NCBI GenBank assembly: GCA_030323885.1
Contig: CM059193.1
Span: 71,019,997 to 71,083,996 of the forward strand
DNA length: 64,000 nucleotides
Direction of reading: 5' to 3'
DNA from: Branchipolynoe longqiensis
Lineage: Eukaryota > Annelida > Polychaeta > Phyllodocida > Polynoidae
In this document: piece by piece, positions 41,865 through 52,509 of the stretch
Layout of the letters: each line of letters begins with the position of its first letter
How positions within the stretch are numbered: position 1 is the stretch's first letter
Notes under the pieces: model-generated
Database searches by the model: none
The model's input: only the letters and a program-made list of their open reading frames with translations
Told to the model about the DNA's origin: nothing
Made by a program: the position numbers and the translations under genes

Positions 41865-42350
41865 ATTATTTATAGAGTATATTATAATGAATGAAGGAAT
41901 TAATCAATATATTGTAACAGTTTATTATATATAGAATATATTATAATGAATGAAGGAATCAATCAATATATTGTAACAGTTTATTATATATAGAATATAT
42001 AATAATGAATGAAGGAATCAATCAAAATATTGTAACAGTTTATTATATATAGAATATATTATAATGAATGAAAGAATCAATCAATATATTGTAACAGTTT
42101 ATTATATATAGAATATATTATAATGAATGAAGGAATCAATCAATATATTGTAACAGTTTATTATATATAGAATATATAATAATGAATGAAGGAATCAATC
42201 AAAATATTGTAACAGTTTATTATATATAGAATATATTATAATGAATGAAGGAATCAATCAATATATTGTAACAGTTTATTATATATAGAATATATAATAA
42301 TGAATGAAGGAATCAATCAAAATATTGTAGCAGTTTATAATATATAGAAT
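41865..42350. repeat. 59-bp minisatellite, about 8 units
   Basis: Unit: 'tttattatatatagaatata', 'ttataatgaatgaaggaatc', 'aatcaatatattgtaacag'. Two subtypes alternate (ATATTATAATG and ATATAATAATG), indicating higher-order pairing of units. Confidence 0.93.
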
Positions 42351-42355
42351 ATATT

Positions 42356-42530
42356 ACTGGTTAGCTCAGTGTCAGGATAATATGACTGAGTTGGATATCA
42401 GGTCATGGTGTCGGCAGCCTGGTGTCCCAGTGGGGCAGCACTATGAATTCACCATGAGTGTATCTTGTCACAAGTTGGTACCCGCCCTGATATTGCCGTA
42501 GTTGTTGCTGGCACACGATACCACATAAAA
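42356..42530 (+). mobile_element. SINE A, tail only
   Basis: Begins at 'actggttagctcagtgtcag' and runs to 'cataaaactaaa'. The head and body are absent, replaced by the 59-bp array. Confidence 0.8.
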
Positions 42531-42534
42531 CTAA

Positions 42535-42652
42535 ATATATTATTAGATAATTATTACATTGATTATTAAATATATATCTGTGTGTAATATATATTCATTT
42601 ATACATATATACACACATATGTACATGTATACACATATGTACACACACACAC

Positions 42653-42684
<32 letters not shown>

Positions 42685-42840
42685 TAATTGATTTACTGAT
42701 TCATTCATTTGTATTATTTTGAAATAATATGTAGGCATACACATGTATGTGTTCATGTCATTGATTAATGTTTAAATTTCCCAATCTTGAAACAAGTAAT
42801 CATTAATATATACTTCATTCAATATATATTAATGGTTTGT

Positions 42841-42892
<52 letters not shown>

Positions 42893-43256
42893 TTTTATAA
42901 AGAATAGAGGGAGTTGGTGAAAAGTAAAAAGAAGTAGAAGCAAAAGAAGCTGACAATGTTGGCCTGTCTGTCATTGTGAGAGTGAAATGAGGTAGGGTAG
43001 GACTGTACTCGGCGTGTACAGTCAGACCTCACCAGGAACCTGTAGGATCTGCCGTAGCCTGGTCCCTTGTGTGCAGCCTGTTCCCCCAACAGCATGCTGT
43101 CCTCACCCCACTTGCCACCTACTGTGTTTTTAAGCTGTCTGGGCACATTGTCGCAATTGAGTTTGTTTGCTGTGTGGAAATTGGTTATTTGATCAGGTGT
43201 TTATTTTTTAATTATGTAGATGAAACAATATTACAGGCATTATGATTACAACGAAG
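42535..43256. other. TA microsatellites, no gene
   Basis: (TA)n tracts at about 42655-42685 and 42843-42890. The region 42900-43150 is of higher complexity, but its minus-strand ORF has no recognisable domain. Confidence 0.55.
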
Positions 43257-43928
43257 CAAGGATGAAAGATCTCGGCGATTTCGCGGATTTCCACGAGTTT
43301 TACTGTACTGCAATACCGCAGCACTATTAGTTATATTAGCGTATGCTAATATGTTGTTCAAATGCTGCAGCACTGGTATCAGCGGATACTAATGTGTTGG
43401 TCAAATGCCGCAGCACTATCAGTATATAAATGAGCCTGTCTCAAAAGGTGCTAGCTCTCCATTTTTTTGGCCATTGTAACGATTGACACAAAACAGCACA
43501 GAAACGGTTACACTGAAAACACAAGGACATTTGCTTCAAATTAATATGTATTCTATTGGGATTATGAAACACCATGTAAAAAACAAATCAGTTTATCATG
43601 AGTAAATGCATAAGTAGATAGTGTGTTGATCATTACTTTGGACAAAGTTTTGTCCCATATTGCTTAGCACCTTTTGAGACATTCTCATATATTAATATGT
43701 TGTTCAAACACCGCAGCACTATCAATGTATGCTAATATGTTGTTCAAATGCCGCAGTGCTATCAGTGTATACCAATATGTGTGAAACCTGACTTGCGGGA
43801 ATTTTCCTTGGTTCCCTAAGCCTATGGGAGAATATCTGTGTTTTCCCGGAAATTTGACGTCGGTTTACAAATAACCTTACTGTAGGGATTTTTCCGCTTC
43901 ATTTTGGCAGAGACCACTTCTATCCCTG
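43257..43928 (+). mobile_element. CAGGGATGA MITE, copy 4, with a nested element
   Basis: Ends 'caaggatgaaagatctcggc' and 'gaccacttctatccctg'. Internal 'gccgcagcactatcagtata' units are interrupted by the inverted-repeat element 43431-43687. Without it, the copy would be about 415 bp. Confidence 0.8.
43431..43687. mobile_element. MITE with TGTCTCAAAAGGTGCTA ends, nested
   Basis: Left 'tgagcctgtctcaaaaggtg' mirrors right 'caccttttgagacattctca' over about 25 nt with two mismatches. The 200-bp interior is non-coding. It splits the CAGGGATGA MITE. Confidence 0.8.
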
Positions 43929-43934
43929 ATCAAG

Positions 43935-44815
43935 TGAACCAAAGTGTAACATGAGGATGTTTGTTGTGTTTGCTGTGCAGTCATCTAGCGTCTGTTATGT
44001 CACTTAGGACACACATTTTAATAAACACATGTATTTAGATTATACGATGATATTTCCTTTTTAAATAGATGTATATAATGAAGGGAAAATGGATTTATTA
44101 TAGTACCCTGGTTTTCCTTGTTACTTTATTTTGTAATCATTTTATTTTTCCTATTTAAAGTCCATGGCGGGGGGGGGGCATTTAATTTAGAGCATCTTGT
44201 TTCTCCTTCCGTCTTCATTTAAGCAAAATTGTTTCTTGTGAAGATATTTATGAAATATGAAAGTATGTGGAAAAACAAACAAATAGTTAATACCCTCGGT
44301 TTCCTTCAGTTGCATTAAAAATAATCATTCTGGAGTTGGGGATTGTGGGGGTGGGGGTAGGGTATCTGAAAATCAAAGCGCATGGGTGAAAACAATTAAT
44401 TCATCTTGCGCTCCCTCCAATTACCCAACTGTGACTTAGCTCCCATGTTCACCATATACACACAGAATAAACACCTTCTTTTTTCTTCTTTAAATTTGAC
44501 ATGCTGTTCTTCTGTGGACTGAATGACACGACGCACTGTTCTAGACATTCTATTTGATGAATGAGTCATTAATTTGCCTTTGGTTTGTGTATTCCAGGCC
44601 ACCAGGGTAATGGAGAAAATAAACCCCACAAAAGCGCACCCACTCAATTATGCCATGAATAAGTTTAGTGTTTAAGCGTTTTGATAAAACAAAACCAGCC
44701 CCTATTGTACACGCGATAAGTGCAGTCCCCGTGACCTTTGTACGTAGAGTAGCATTTGTGGTCCTCCATTTGGTAATAGTATGTGCCGTGTTGGACTGTT
44801 GGAAGAGTGTAGACT
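43935..44815. other. Intronic stretch, no gene
   Basis: A poly-G run at 44168-44177 and a GGGGTGGGGG run at about 44346-44360. No supported exon or element. Confidence 0.55.
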
Positions 44816-44821
44816 TTTATA

Positions 44822-45013
44822 CAGTAAAACCTCTCTAAACTGACCGATCATAGGACCGACTTTAAATGGTTCATTTAGGGAGGTGGGAGGATTAGGGAGT
44901 TTTTTTAATCGTTGCAATGGTATTGTATGGGCGATCGTTTGGGACCCAAGTAAAGCGATCGATATAGGGGAGTGGTTGATCTGTGGAGGTGGTCGGTTAG
45001 AGAGGATTTACTG
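44822..45013. mobile_element. Pogo-like MITE, copy 2
   Basis: Ends 'cagtaaaacctctctaaact' and 'tcggttagagaggatttactg', flanked by TA on both sides (44820-44821 and 45014-45015). The interior shares 'cgatcgatataggggagtgg' with the reverse complement of copy 1 at 27603-27779. Confidence 0.85.
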
Positions 45014-45389
45014 TAGTTTTTTAAAATGTACTGATGAAAGTATATAAACGTGCCCCCCTCCCCCTCCCCCCCCCCACCACCACCATTACCATTAAAAAAA
45101 GAGGGGGAATTTTTAATTTTTTAAGAGCGGTCAGAAGGTGCCCTATTGATGATTTGGTTACCATCCTGGTGGTTTTTGTGGGTGTTTGTTGCGAGTTTTA
45201 GTCACATATCTTTAAATGAAAATCTGATAACAAAATTGGCATTTAAGTTGCATATTGCACCCCAACCCCAGTTAAAGCATGGCCATAGTTTGAAGTGCAT
45301 GATGTACAAGAGATACAGCTAGAATGCTGGCCTTATGCATGTCCCTACCTGCCTACCTGCCTCTGAATGTGTATTCGTTGTTTTTTAAA

Positions 45390-45690
45390 TCAAATTAATA
45401 TGATTATTGTCAGTAGTGTTATTGTTATTGTTATTATTTTTCAAATATATTTTGGTTAAGCCTGGTGTCTTAGCAATTATTATTGTTATTGTTATTATTC
45501 CTCAAATATATTTTGGTTAAACCTGATATCTTAAAAAAGAATAATAATTATTATATCTTAAATATATGTTGGTTAAGCCTCCAGTCTCTAACAAAATTAT
45601 CATTATGGTTATTATTATTAATAATATTATTATCATTATCATTTATTTCTCAAATATATTTGATTAAGCCTGGTGTCTTTGGATGTTGAG
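45390..45690. repeat. Degenerate 60-90 bp tandem, about 4 units
   Basis: 'ctcaaatatattttggttaa' followed by 'gcctggtgtctta' recurs at about 45440, 45502, 45560 and 45650, separated by (ATT)n. Confidence 0.8.
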
Positions 45691-45699
45691 TGAAAACAC

Positions 45700-46785
45700 A
45701 TGGTGTTATGTGGTTTTCTGTGCCTTTTGTTTCACTGCTGAGCTTCTATGATGATTGGTCAATGTGTATCTAGATTGATTGATTGCCTGGGGGCTCAGTG
45801 ATGACGTAAGCAATCATCATGATTCAGGGAATATACCCAACAGGATGAATACAGAGCAGATGTAAAATATATCCTGTTATTTAGGCTAAACTAGAAAATA
45901 ATTGTTGGATATGAAAGGTTTTTACAAGGTCATTAATATCATTACTATAATTGCTAGTATTGTGATTGTTAATTCCTCGTCACTGAATGTTGGGAAATCC
46001 TTTGTAATTATGCTTGTCTTGTCTGGATAGTTATGGCCCGATATGGGGTTTTAGGTTCGAGGGACTGTGGAGTGCATGTTGACTTTTGCGTAACCTGGGT
46101 TGATGCTCATTTCAGAGGCCCTAGAAACTCAAACCCCATATTTTTGTGATAAAAAAACAAATAAATGTAACTTATGAAGCTTCCTTTTGATTAGTAGAAG
46201 CTGAAATTTCAATGTATTCTAAACAAATCACTGCTTATGGTGATTTAATCAGAAAGAAAAGTTGTGTCAGACTGGCCACTGTGATAGTTTTATCACACTG
46301 GGAAGGTGCCTAGGCATTGTAATGCATATCACCATAGAGAGTGTGCTATCGACGTTATTTATGCATTTATTGTGTTATATGTATATGGGTCAGGATCACG
46401 AAAAGAGGCCAATTGGGGGAAGTTGTCAGCGTCGATCATTAGATGTCGGCGTCGATCGTCATAATTATAGTTTAGCATTGACAGAGATGTTGGAAAGTCC
46501 TTAAATTTATCCTGAATGTAAAGGTAGAGAAAATACAACAACCTTATTTGTTTCTAGGATAATTTAATATAAAAGAAAGAAATGCACTACACTTTAAAAA
46601 TTGTGACGCTGACATCTTAAATAAACCACCAATTGGCCCATTTTCGTGAGGCTGACTCATATATACTTATATATATAGTATGCATATATATGGTGTGCAA
46701 GAAGAGGCAGTTGATCAATTGTTACATGCCTTATATGGCATATAATCTATAATCATTTAATCTTGCTAATTAATCCAATATTGGG
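45700..46785. other. Intronic stretch, no gene
   Basis: Moderate complexity without recognisable exons or elements. The short ORFs have no family resemblance. Confidence 0.5.
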
Positions 46786-46789
46786 GGCT

Positions 46790-46905
46790 AGCAATAAAGT
46801 AGTCTAGATTAACGAGGGTTTACTGTAGGACATGAACCTTACATGTCATAAATGTATGGTGCTGGCAATAAAGCAATCTGGATTAACAAGGGTTTACTGT
46901 AGATT
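46790..46905. mobile_element. Two half-copies of a MITE with TTTACTGTA end
   Basis: 'gtctagattaacgagggttt' then 'actgta' at about 46802-46827, and 'tctggattaacaagggttta' then 'ctgta' at about 46877-46902. These are CAGTAAACCCTNGTTAATC-type termini (reverse complement) of pogo-like MITEs, here as two same-direction fragments with 'gcaataaagyartct' before each. Confidence 0.55.
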
Positions 46906-47074
46906 ATGAACATTACGTATCGCAAACATATGGCACCTAGAATTTCTTCTTTTTATACCTTTTTTTCTCTCTTTTTAAATCGGGGAAATGATCAAATTAA
47001 CTAAGAGAAATGGGTCGCTCCCTTCTTTGTGCTTTCACACTCCAAGACTCCTTCATTGAGATGAGTCCAGTGTC

Positions 47075-47490
47075 GCCTTGTGTCACAATTGTAAATTGTG
47101 TGTGATTCGCAGAGGACCAGCTCGCGTCACCTTCCACGCTCAACTCGCCCGTCCTACTGCCCGCGTCCCACACCTCCTTGAACCTTCATTTCTCTACTCA
47201 TTTTTACCCACAACGCACCTTTCACGCGCACACCTCATCAGCCAATCAGCGCCTCTCCCACCCCGTCTCCCAGACCTCCCAACTGAACCCGCAACATCTC
47301 CTCCGATTCAAACTTCCTGGCCACCTATCCTTATTACCCCCACCCCACTTTCTCGGGCTTAGCTCATGTCCCAGTCACATACTCCGCTCGGCATTTCCCT
47401 TTGTCTTGTTGCTGTAAATAAACTGTTCGCCTCCACTCCAGTGTTGCTGGTCCTCACTTTGCGAATCGAAGACACACTCTGACTAGTCGA
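47075..47490. other. C-rich stretch, possible solo LTR, no gene
   Basis: High C content, an AATAAA at 47417-47422 and 'cactttgcgaatcgaag' near the right edge are reminiscent of a retroelement long terminal repeat. The edges are not proven and no target duplication is visible. The short ORFs are unsupported. Confidence 0.3.
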
Positions 47491-47593
47491 CATAAATCTG
47501 CCAAAGTTATAGAAGCCGAAACTTGCACACTGCGAATGCAATATTTACCTCATTTAATATTTATTCAGTCAAAAGCCTCTGCATTGCTTTGCT

Positions 47594-47933
47594 AGCCTCT
47601 GTTTCTTTACTATAGACAATAAGCTCGGCTCATTTTGGTTCTACATACTGGGGTGTGTTATTATTAGTTCTTTTCTTTTTAAGCAATGTCATTCAGCTGT
47701 AGTCTCCCAGTGAACCTCTGCTGACATGTAGCACTGTCTTTGAGCTGATCAATAAATACTATTAGCCGCTGTTTCTTTACTATAGACAATAAGCTTGGCT
47801 CATTTTGGTTCTACATACTGGGGTGTGTTATTATTAGCCCTTTTCTTTTTAAGCAATGTCATTCAGCTGTAGTCTCCCAGTGAACCTCTGCTCACATGTA
47901 GCACTGTCTTTGAGCTGATCAATAGTAATAATG
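47594..47933. repeat. 170-bp tandem duplication
   Basis: 47594-47763 and 47764-47933 are nearly identical ('ctgtttctttactatagaca' through 'tgagctgatcaata') with only a handful of substitutions. Confidence 0.92.
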
Positions 47934-48122
47934 CAGTAATGTGTGCCTTACTTCAGTTCTGACACATTTAATGACGTCCCACTACTCTTCTCAGCACACC
48001 TGTAGGCCCCTACTGCTCTTGTACTCACAGACTCGCACTGTGTGTAGATGTGTGTGTGTGTGTGTGTCGACTCTGTGGTATGTTGGTACATTGCCCGTGT
48101 TGGCGTCTCTGGTCTGTTACAG

Positions 48123-48237
48123 TTTAGTAATATCCAAGTGTCTCGCCGATATAAGCACTTTGATTGGCTGCACGACCGGCTCGTCGAGAAGTTCACCATT
48201 ATAGCAGTACCACCACTTCCCGACAAGCAACTCGCAG
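48123..48237 (+). CDS. SNX18-like: SNX9/18/33-family sorting nexin, PX exon 2
   Basis: Acceptor 'tctgttacag', donor GTAACC. Thirty-eight codons plus one base. FSNIQVSRRYKHFDWLHDRL then VEKFTIIAVPPLPDKQLA. This is the signature part of PX: RRYKHFDWL is the phosphoinositide-binding R-R/K-Y motif, and PPLPDK is the PxxP loop of the membrane attachment region. The split Gly codon is completed by the next exon. A (TG)n tract lies about 55 bp upstream of the acceptor. Confidence 0.96.
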
Positions 48238-48304
48238 GTAACCGCGCCATGGTGTGGGTGTCTGTGTGTGTGTGTTTATATGTGTGTTTATATGTGTGTT
48301 TTAT

Positions 48305-49085
48305 AGACCCAGAAAATAGTGGACGCTTTCTCCGATGCATCAAAGAAGTTTGGCCTGAAAATTAACATCAAGAAGACGGAGGTGCTGTACCAACCCAACT
48401 CTACAAGAACCCGAGAGGAGGAGATCATGGTTGACGGAAACAAGCTGAACTCTGTTCCGGAATTCACCTATCTCGGATGCACAATATCAAGTGATGGACG
48501 CATTGATGCTGAGATACAGAGGAGGATGGCCAAGGCTAGCGCATCTTTCGGCCGACTACGCCAGAGACTCTGGAACAACCACCATGTGTCCATTCGGGTC
48601 AAAGGTAAGATCTACCGCGCAATCGTGCTATCCACCCTACTATACGGAGCCAAGGCCTGGACAGCGTACAGACAGCAGGTGAAAAAGCTGCATGCCTTCA
48701 TGATGCGACATCTGCGTTCAATCATGAGGCTAACCTGGAAGGACAAAGTGACGAATAAGGAAATACTCGAACGGATGGGGCTGCCCTCTATGGAAGATCT
48801 TCTGATCAAAAAGAATCTCCGGTGGACTGGACACCTCATGAGGATGTCATCAGACAGGCTACCAAAGCAGATCCTCTATTCTCAACTGTCTTTTGGCTAC
48901 AGAAAGAGAGGGCGCCCCCGTCTCCGGTTCAAAGATACCATCAAGAGAAACCTGAAGCTGAGAGACATTAAGACCGACTCATGGACACAACTCTCACAGC
49001 AGAGAGCTAAATGGAGAGCGGCAGTCAAGTAATGAAAGCAGTCTTTGTCGCATCGCGACCGACAGCATGATGATGATGATGATAC
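48305..49085 (+). mobile_element. RTE-type non-LTR retrotransposon, 5'-truncated
   Basis: The C-terminal part of a LINE ORF2 is followed by a very short 3' UTR and a (ATG)n tail at 49066-49084, the usual 3' structure of RTE-clade elements. Both sides are TGTGTTTATATG-type minisatellite, so it inserted into that array; the target duplication is blurred by the repeat. Confidence 0.8.
48307..49032 (+). pseudogene. RTE-like reverse transcriptase, C-terminal fragment
   Basis: About 241 codons, open to TAA. It starts after the catalytic FADD position with KIVDAFSDASKKFGLKIN, then KTEVLYQP, the EFTYLGCTISSDGRID segment, STLLYGAKAWT, the thumb-like HLRSIMRLTWKDKVTNKEIL and the terminal GRPRLRFKDTIKR. 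This order is typical of RTE-type ORF2 C-termini. There is no endonuclease or RT active site, so it cannot mobilise itself. The absence of stops suggests recent insertion. Confidence 0.85.
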
Positions 49086-49660
49086 ACGTGCTTATATGTG
49101 TGTTTATGTGGGTTTGTATGTGTATGCATTTATATGTGTGTTTGTGTGTGTTTATGTGTGTGTTTATGTGTGTGTTTATATGTGTGTGTTTATACGCATG
49201 CTTATATGTGTGTTTATATGTGTATGCATTTATGTGTGTGTGTGTTTATGTGTGTGTTTATGTGTTTATGCGTATGTGTTTATATGTGTGTGTTTGTGTG
49301 TGTTTATATTTGTGTGTGTGTTTTATGTGTGTTTATACATGTGTGTATATGTGTGTTTTTGTTTGTCCTTTGTTAGTGTCTATGTGTTTTGTGAGTTTGT
49401 GTGTTGTGTATATCTGTGTGTTATGTGTTGTGTGTGTTTATATATTGTGTATTGTGTGTGTGCTGTGTTCTGTGAGTCTGTTTGTAGAAGGGGGGTGTTT
49501 GTATGTTTTTGTATGTGGATGAGGGTTGTGTGTGTTTGTGTGAGAATGGGGGTGGTGTGTCTGTGTGGGGATGGGAGTTGTGTGTGTTTGTGTGAGAATG
49601 GGAGTTGTGTATGTTTGTGTGAGAATGGGGGTTGTGTCTTTGTGTGTGGATGGGGGTTGT
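49085..49660. repeat. TG-rich minisatellite
   Basis: 'tgtgtgtttatgtgtgtgtt' and 'gtatgtttgtgtgagaatgg' words, continuing the array present at 48256-48300 before the RTE insertion. Cys/Val ORFs are artefacts. Confidence 0.9.
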
Positions 49661-49862
49661 GTGTCAGTTGAGCGTCCGCCTCCTGTTCTGGTAGGTCGTG
49701 AAATTCGAACCCTCGGGTTCGAATCCTGGCCAAGTCAAACCAATGACTTAAAAATGTATACTTGTCGCTACCTAGCCTGGCGCTCAGTATCACTAGGATA
49801 GCGCAAGGAGCATTGGAATGAGGAAGACCAATTGTCCTCGATTGAAATTTCCCTTGCTTGGT
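49660..49862 (+). mobile_element. SINE B
   Basis: 'cagttgagcgtccgcctcct' head, B-box-like 'gggttcgaatcctggccaag', body, and family B tail 'gagcattggaatgaggaaga' and 'gaaatttcccttgcttggta'. Confidence 0.85.
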
Positions 49863-50010
49863 ATAAGCAATGCATATGTGTTATTTTTAAATGGGGAAAG
49901 CACCTCATAAGTATTGTACTTCTGCTTTCTCCTTTTTCATGTGAAAACAATTAATGATATAAAACTAATGCGCCAAAGAATTATTTTTTAAATGGTTGTG
50001 GTTGGCGCAG

Positions 50011-50141
50011 GTCGGTACGAGGAGGACTTCATCCAGGAGCGGATGCGACAACTGCAGCTGTGGATAGACCGCATGTGTCGACACCCTGTGGTGATGCACT
50101 CTGAAGTCTTCCAGCACTTCCTCACCTGCACCGACGAAAAG
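50011..50141 (+). CDS. SNX18-like: SNX9/18/33-family sorting nexin, PX exon 3
   Basis: Acceptor 'gttggcgcag', donor GTCAGC. Two bases complete the split Gly, then 43 codons: RYEEDFIQERMRQLQLWIDR, MCRHPVVMHSEVFQHFLTCT, DEK. This is the C-terminal helix pair of PX (family: GR.EE.FI..R...L..WM..M..HPV....VFQ.FL). The CTDEK end resembles SNX18 more than SNX9. Phase 0 out. Confidence 0.96.
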
Positions 50142-50261
50142 GTCAGCCGCACTATAAAGCGTCAGAACTATTTATAGCCGCATAGTCTGATGAAAGTATC
50201 AAATTATCAACAACAACAAAAACTCACCTATATTTGATTTTATGTATCCTGGTTAGATACT

Positions 50262-50411
50262 CAGGGATGATATTTTCCGTTTTTAAGCGGATTTCCGGGT
50301 TTTTTCACAGCCTGGGGGTACTTTTGATATAGGTGTAAATGGAAATTTGCCGTCGGGATTATAATCTCGGCTTTATTTCCGCTTTTTGGCCTGAAACCAC
50401 TATCATCCCTG
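50262..50411. mobile_element. CAGGGATGA MITE, short copy 5
   Basis: Ends 'cagggatgatattttccgtt' and 'gaaaccactatcatccctg', flanked by ATACT on both sides (50257-50261 and 50412-50416). Only 150 bp, without the internal tandem units. It sits in a 601-bp SNX intron. Confidence 0.85.
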
Positions 50412-50742
50412 ATACTGGTGTGCTTATTAAGCATTTGTTTGCTGCATGGAAAGGAGTAATAATTTAATTTAATAGACTCTGTTTACTGCTGAAGCCCAAG
50501 GTGTCAGAACATGCCAACATTAATTTAACATGTTTTCACTTTAGGTATTTCCAAAATTCGTCATTTAAAATCATATATTTATCTAAAGAATATGTGATAT
50601 ATCATCATATCATATCATCATAGTCGAATATCCTAAAGTAAATATATTACTTCCCTGGTGAGTATCTGGCTAATGACAGATGTTCATTACTGATAACCGC
50701 ACCTATATTGTGTCGCTAATATGCGCGTTGGTGTTTGAACAG

Positions 50743-50846
50743 CGGTGGAAGGTAGGAAAGCGGAACGCGGAGAAGGATGAGTACAAGGGAGGCAAGTTCT
50801 TCTTAACTATGCAAACACCAGCCGCATCACTTGACCACAAACACGT
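50743..50846 (+). CDS. SNX18-like: SNX9/18/33-family sorting nexin, PX-BAR linker exon
   Basis: Acceptor 'gtttgaacag', donor GTAAGT (the GTG TAA triplets at the end read as a stop only if the splice is ignored). [20 protein letters not shown] then [14 protein letters not shown]. The family has W K.GKR.AE.DE..G..FF.T at the start of the amphipathic yoke region between PX and BAR. Two bases carry over to the next exon. Confidence 0.95.
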
Positions 50847-51166
50847 GTAAGTAAGAGTATCCTATATTAGACACTAATCGCAAACAGAAGGAACATTTAT
50901 TTTTACCGCCCTGCAGTCCTAAACAAATTAGATGCCCCCCACACACACACAAAAAAAAAGGGTTTTTGTGAGAGGTTATTTTTTTGGTAATAGGTCACTC
51001 AATTAATTAAAGTAGGGCTTTGGTAGTTATTCCATTTGGAAAGGTGTAACGCCCTCTTTTTAATTCTCATGATTTAGACATGAATAGTGGTCTGCCTAGG
51101 CCATGATCTCAACCCCGGTGTCTGCCTCCAGGCTCAGGGTGTTGAAATTAAACTTGCGCTTTGCAG

Positions 51167-51270
51167 AGAAGGGCAGATCGAGCGTTTCGGACGGTTCGTG
51201 AAGAGTATGGATGACAGCGTGAAGCACCTCTGTCAAGTCGGCGAGAACAACATGAAAAAGCACCAAGGTT
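51167..51270 (+). CDS. SNX18-like: SNX9/18/33-family sorting nexin, BAR exon 1
   Basis: Acceptor 'cttgcgctttgcag', donor GTGAGT. An alternative GT three bases earlier is weaker. One base completes Val, then EGQIERFGRFVKSMDDSVKH to NNMKKHQG. Matches the first BAR helix (family: VE.KI..F..FTK.MDD....L). The intron before it is only 320 nt, one of the shortest here. It is followed at once by a TAAGTGACATGA minisatellite. Confidence 0.94.
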
Positions 51271-51299
51271 GTGAGTACTAAATGTCCGCATGCGGCATT

Positions 51300-52040
51300 C
51301 TGTACATAATAAGGACACTTGATGAAAGCCGCACTTGCAACCCTCACGGCGCATGGGAAAGGGCGTAAGTGATGTGGCACGCATGGAATGGTGTAAATGA
51401 CATGATGCAAGGGGCATGGTGCAAGTAACATGATGTAATTGGCAGGACATAAGTGACATGACATAGATGACATGATATAGATGACATCACATGAGTGACA
51501 TGATATAAGTAAGTTGACATAGCTGTCATAATACATGTGCCATGATGCAAGTGACATGAGGTAAGTGTCATGCTATAAGTGACATGGTGTATGTGACATG
51601 ACATAAGTAACATGATATAAGTGACATGTCATAAGTGATGTTATGTATGTGACATGATGTAAGTGATATGACATAACGGTCATGACGTAAGTGACATGAT
51701 GTAAATAACATGATGTAAGTGACATGACCTGCCATAATATAGATGACATGATGTAAGTGACATGATGTAAATGACATGATGTAAATGACATGATGTAAGT
51801 GACATGCCCTGCCATGATATAGATGACATGAGGTAAGTGACATGACATAAGTGACATGGCATGAGTGACATGCCATAAGTGAGGGGACATAACTGTCATG
51901 ACACATGTGGCATGACATAAGTGACAATTTAAGTGACCTGTCGTAAGTGACATGATGTAGGTTACAGAACTGATGTAAGTAGCATAAATGATGTGACAAC
52001 TGACATGGCATAATGGACAAGACACAAGTGACATAACCGA
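51300..52040. repeat. Minisatellite of TGACATGATGTAAG words
   Basis: About 700 bp of 10-14 bp words ('gacatgatgtaagtgacatg'), starting about 30-90 bp after an SNX splice donor. The unit itself contains the donor-like word GTAAGTGA many times. Minus-strand ORFs of Ser/Cys/His/Met are artefacts. Confidence 0.92.
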
Positions 52041-52189
52041 AGTGATGTCGTATGCATCCATCAGTATAGGTTCCCTATGCGATTGACATCATGACTGGCT
52101 ACAGTCGGCATGCATACACAGGGAGAACAATGAGATGAGGTTGGTTGAAGAAGTTTATATCTTCACTGCATATATATATGCATGCATAT

Positions 52190-52500
52190 ATACCGGACGC
52201 GGTGGAGCACAGGCCTTCCGTGTGGAAGATTGGGAGTTCAATTCCCAGTCATGTCAAACCAATGACTTACAAAATTGATACTTGTCGCTTCCTAGCCAGG
52301 CACTCGACATTAATAGAATAGGGCAAGGACTGGTTAACTGTCAGGATAATGTGACTGAGTGGGATATCAGGTTTTGGTGCTGGTTGCCTGGTCTCTCAGT
52401 GGGGAAGCACTACAAAGTCACCATGAGTGCGCACTGTCATAAGTCGGTACCTATCCTGATATGACCTTAGCTGTTACCAGGATGCAAAACTCCAAAAACC
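52190..52500 (+). mobile_element. SINE A
   Basis: Eroded head ('ggacgcggtggagcacaggc'), B-box-like 'gggagttcaattcccagtca', body and full family A tail to 'accaggatgcaaaactccaa'. Confidence 0.85.
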
Positions 52501-52509
52501 AACCCATAT

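Noticed and set aside
47078..47417. Pro/Leu-rich ORFs as a host exon
   Set aside because: No splice signals or family resemblance, and it sits between two PX exons that join in phase without it.
50847..50850. Stop codon ending SNX after DHKHV
   Set aside because: The TAA is part of the donor GTAAGT; the next exon continues the BAR domain in the right phase.
51573..52061. Ser/Cys/His/Met-rich minus-strand proteins
   Set aside because: Translation of the ACATGATGTAAGTG minisatellite in several frames.
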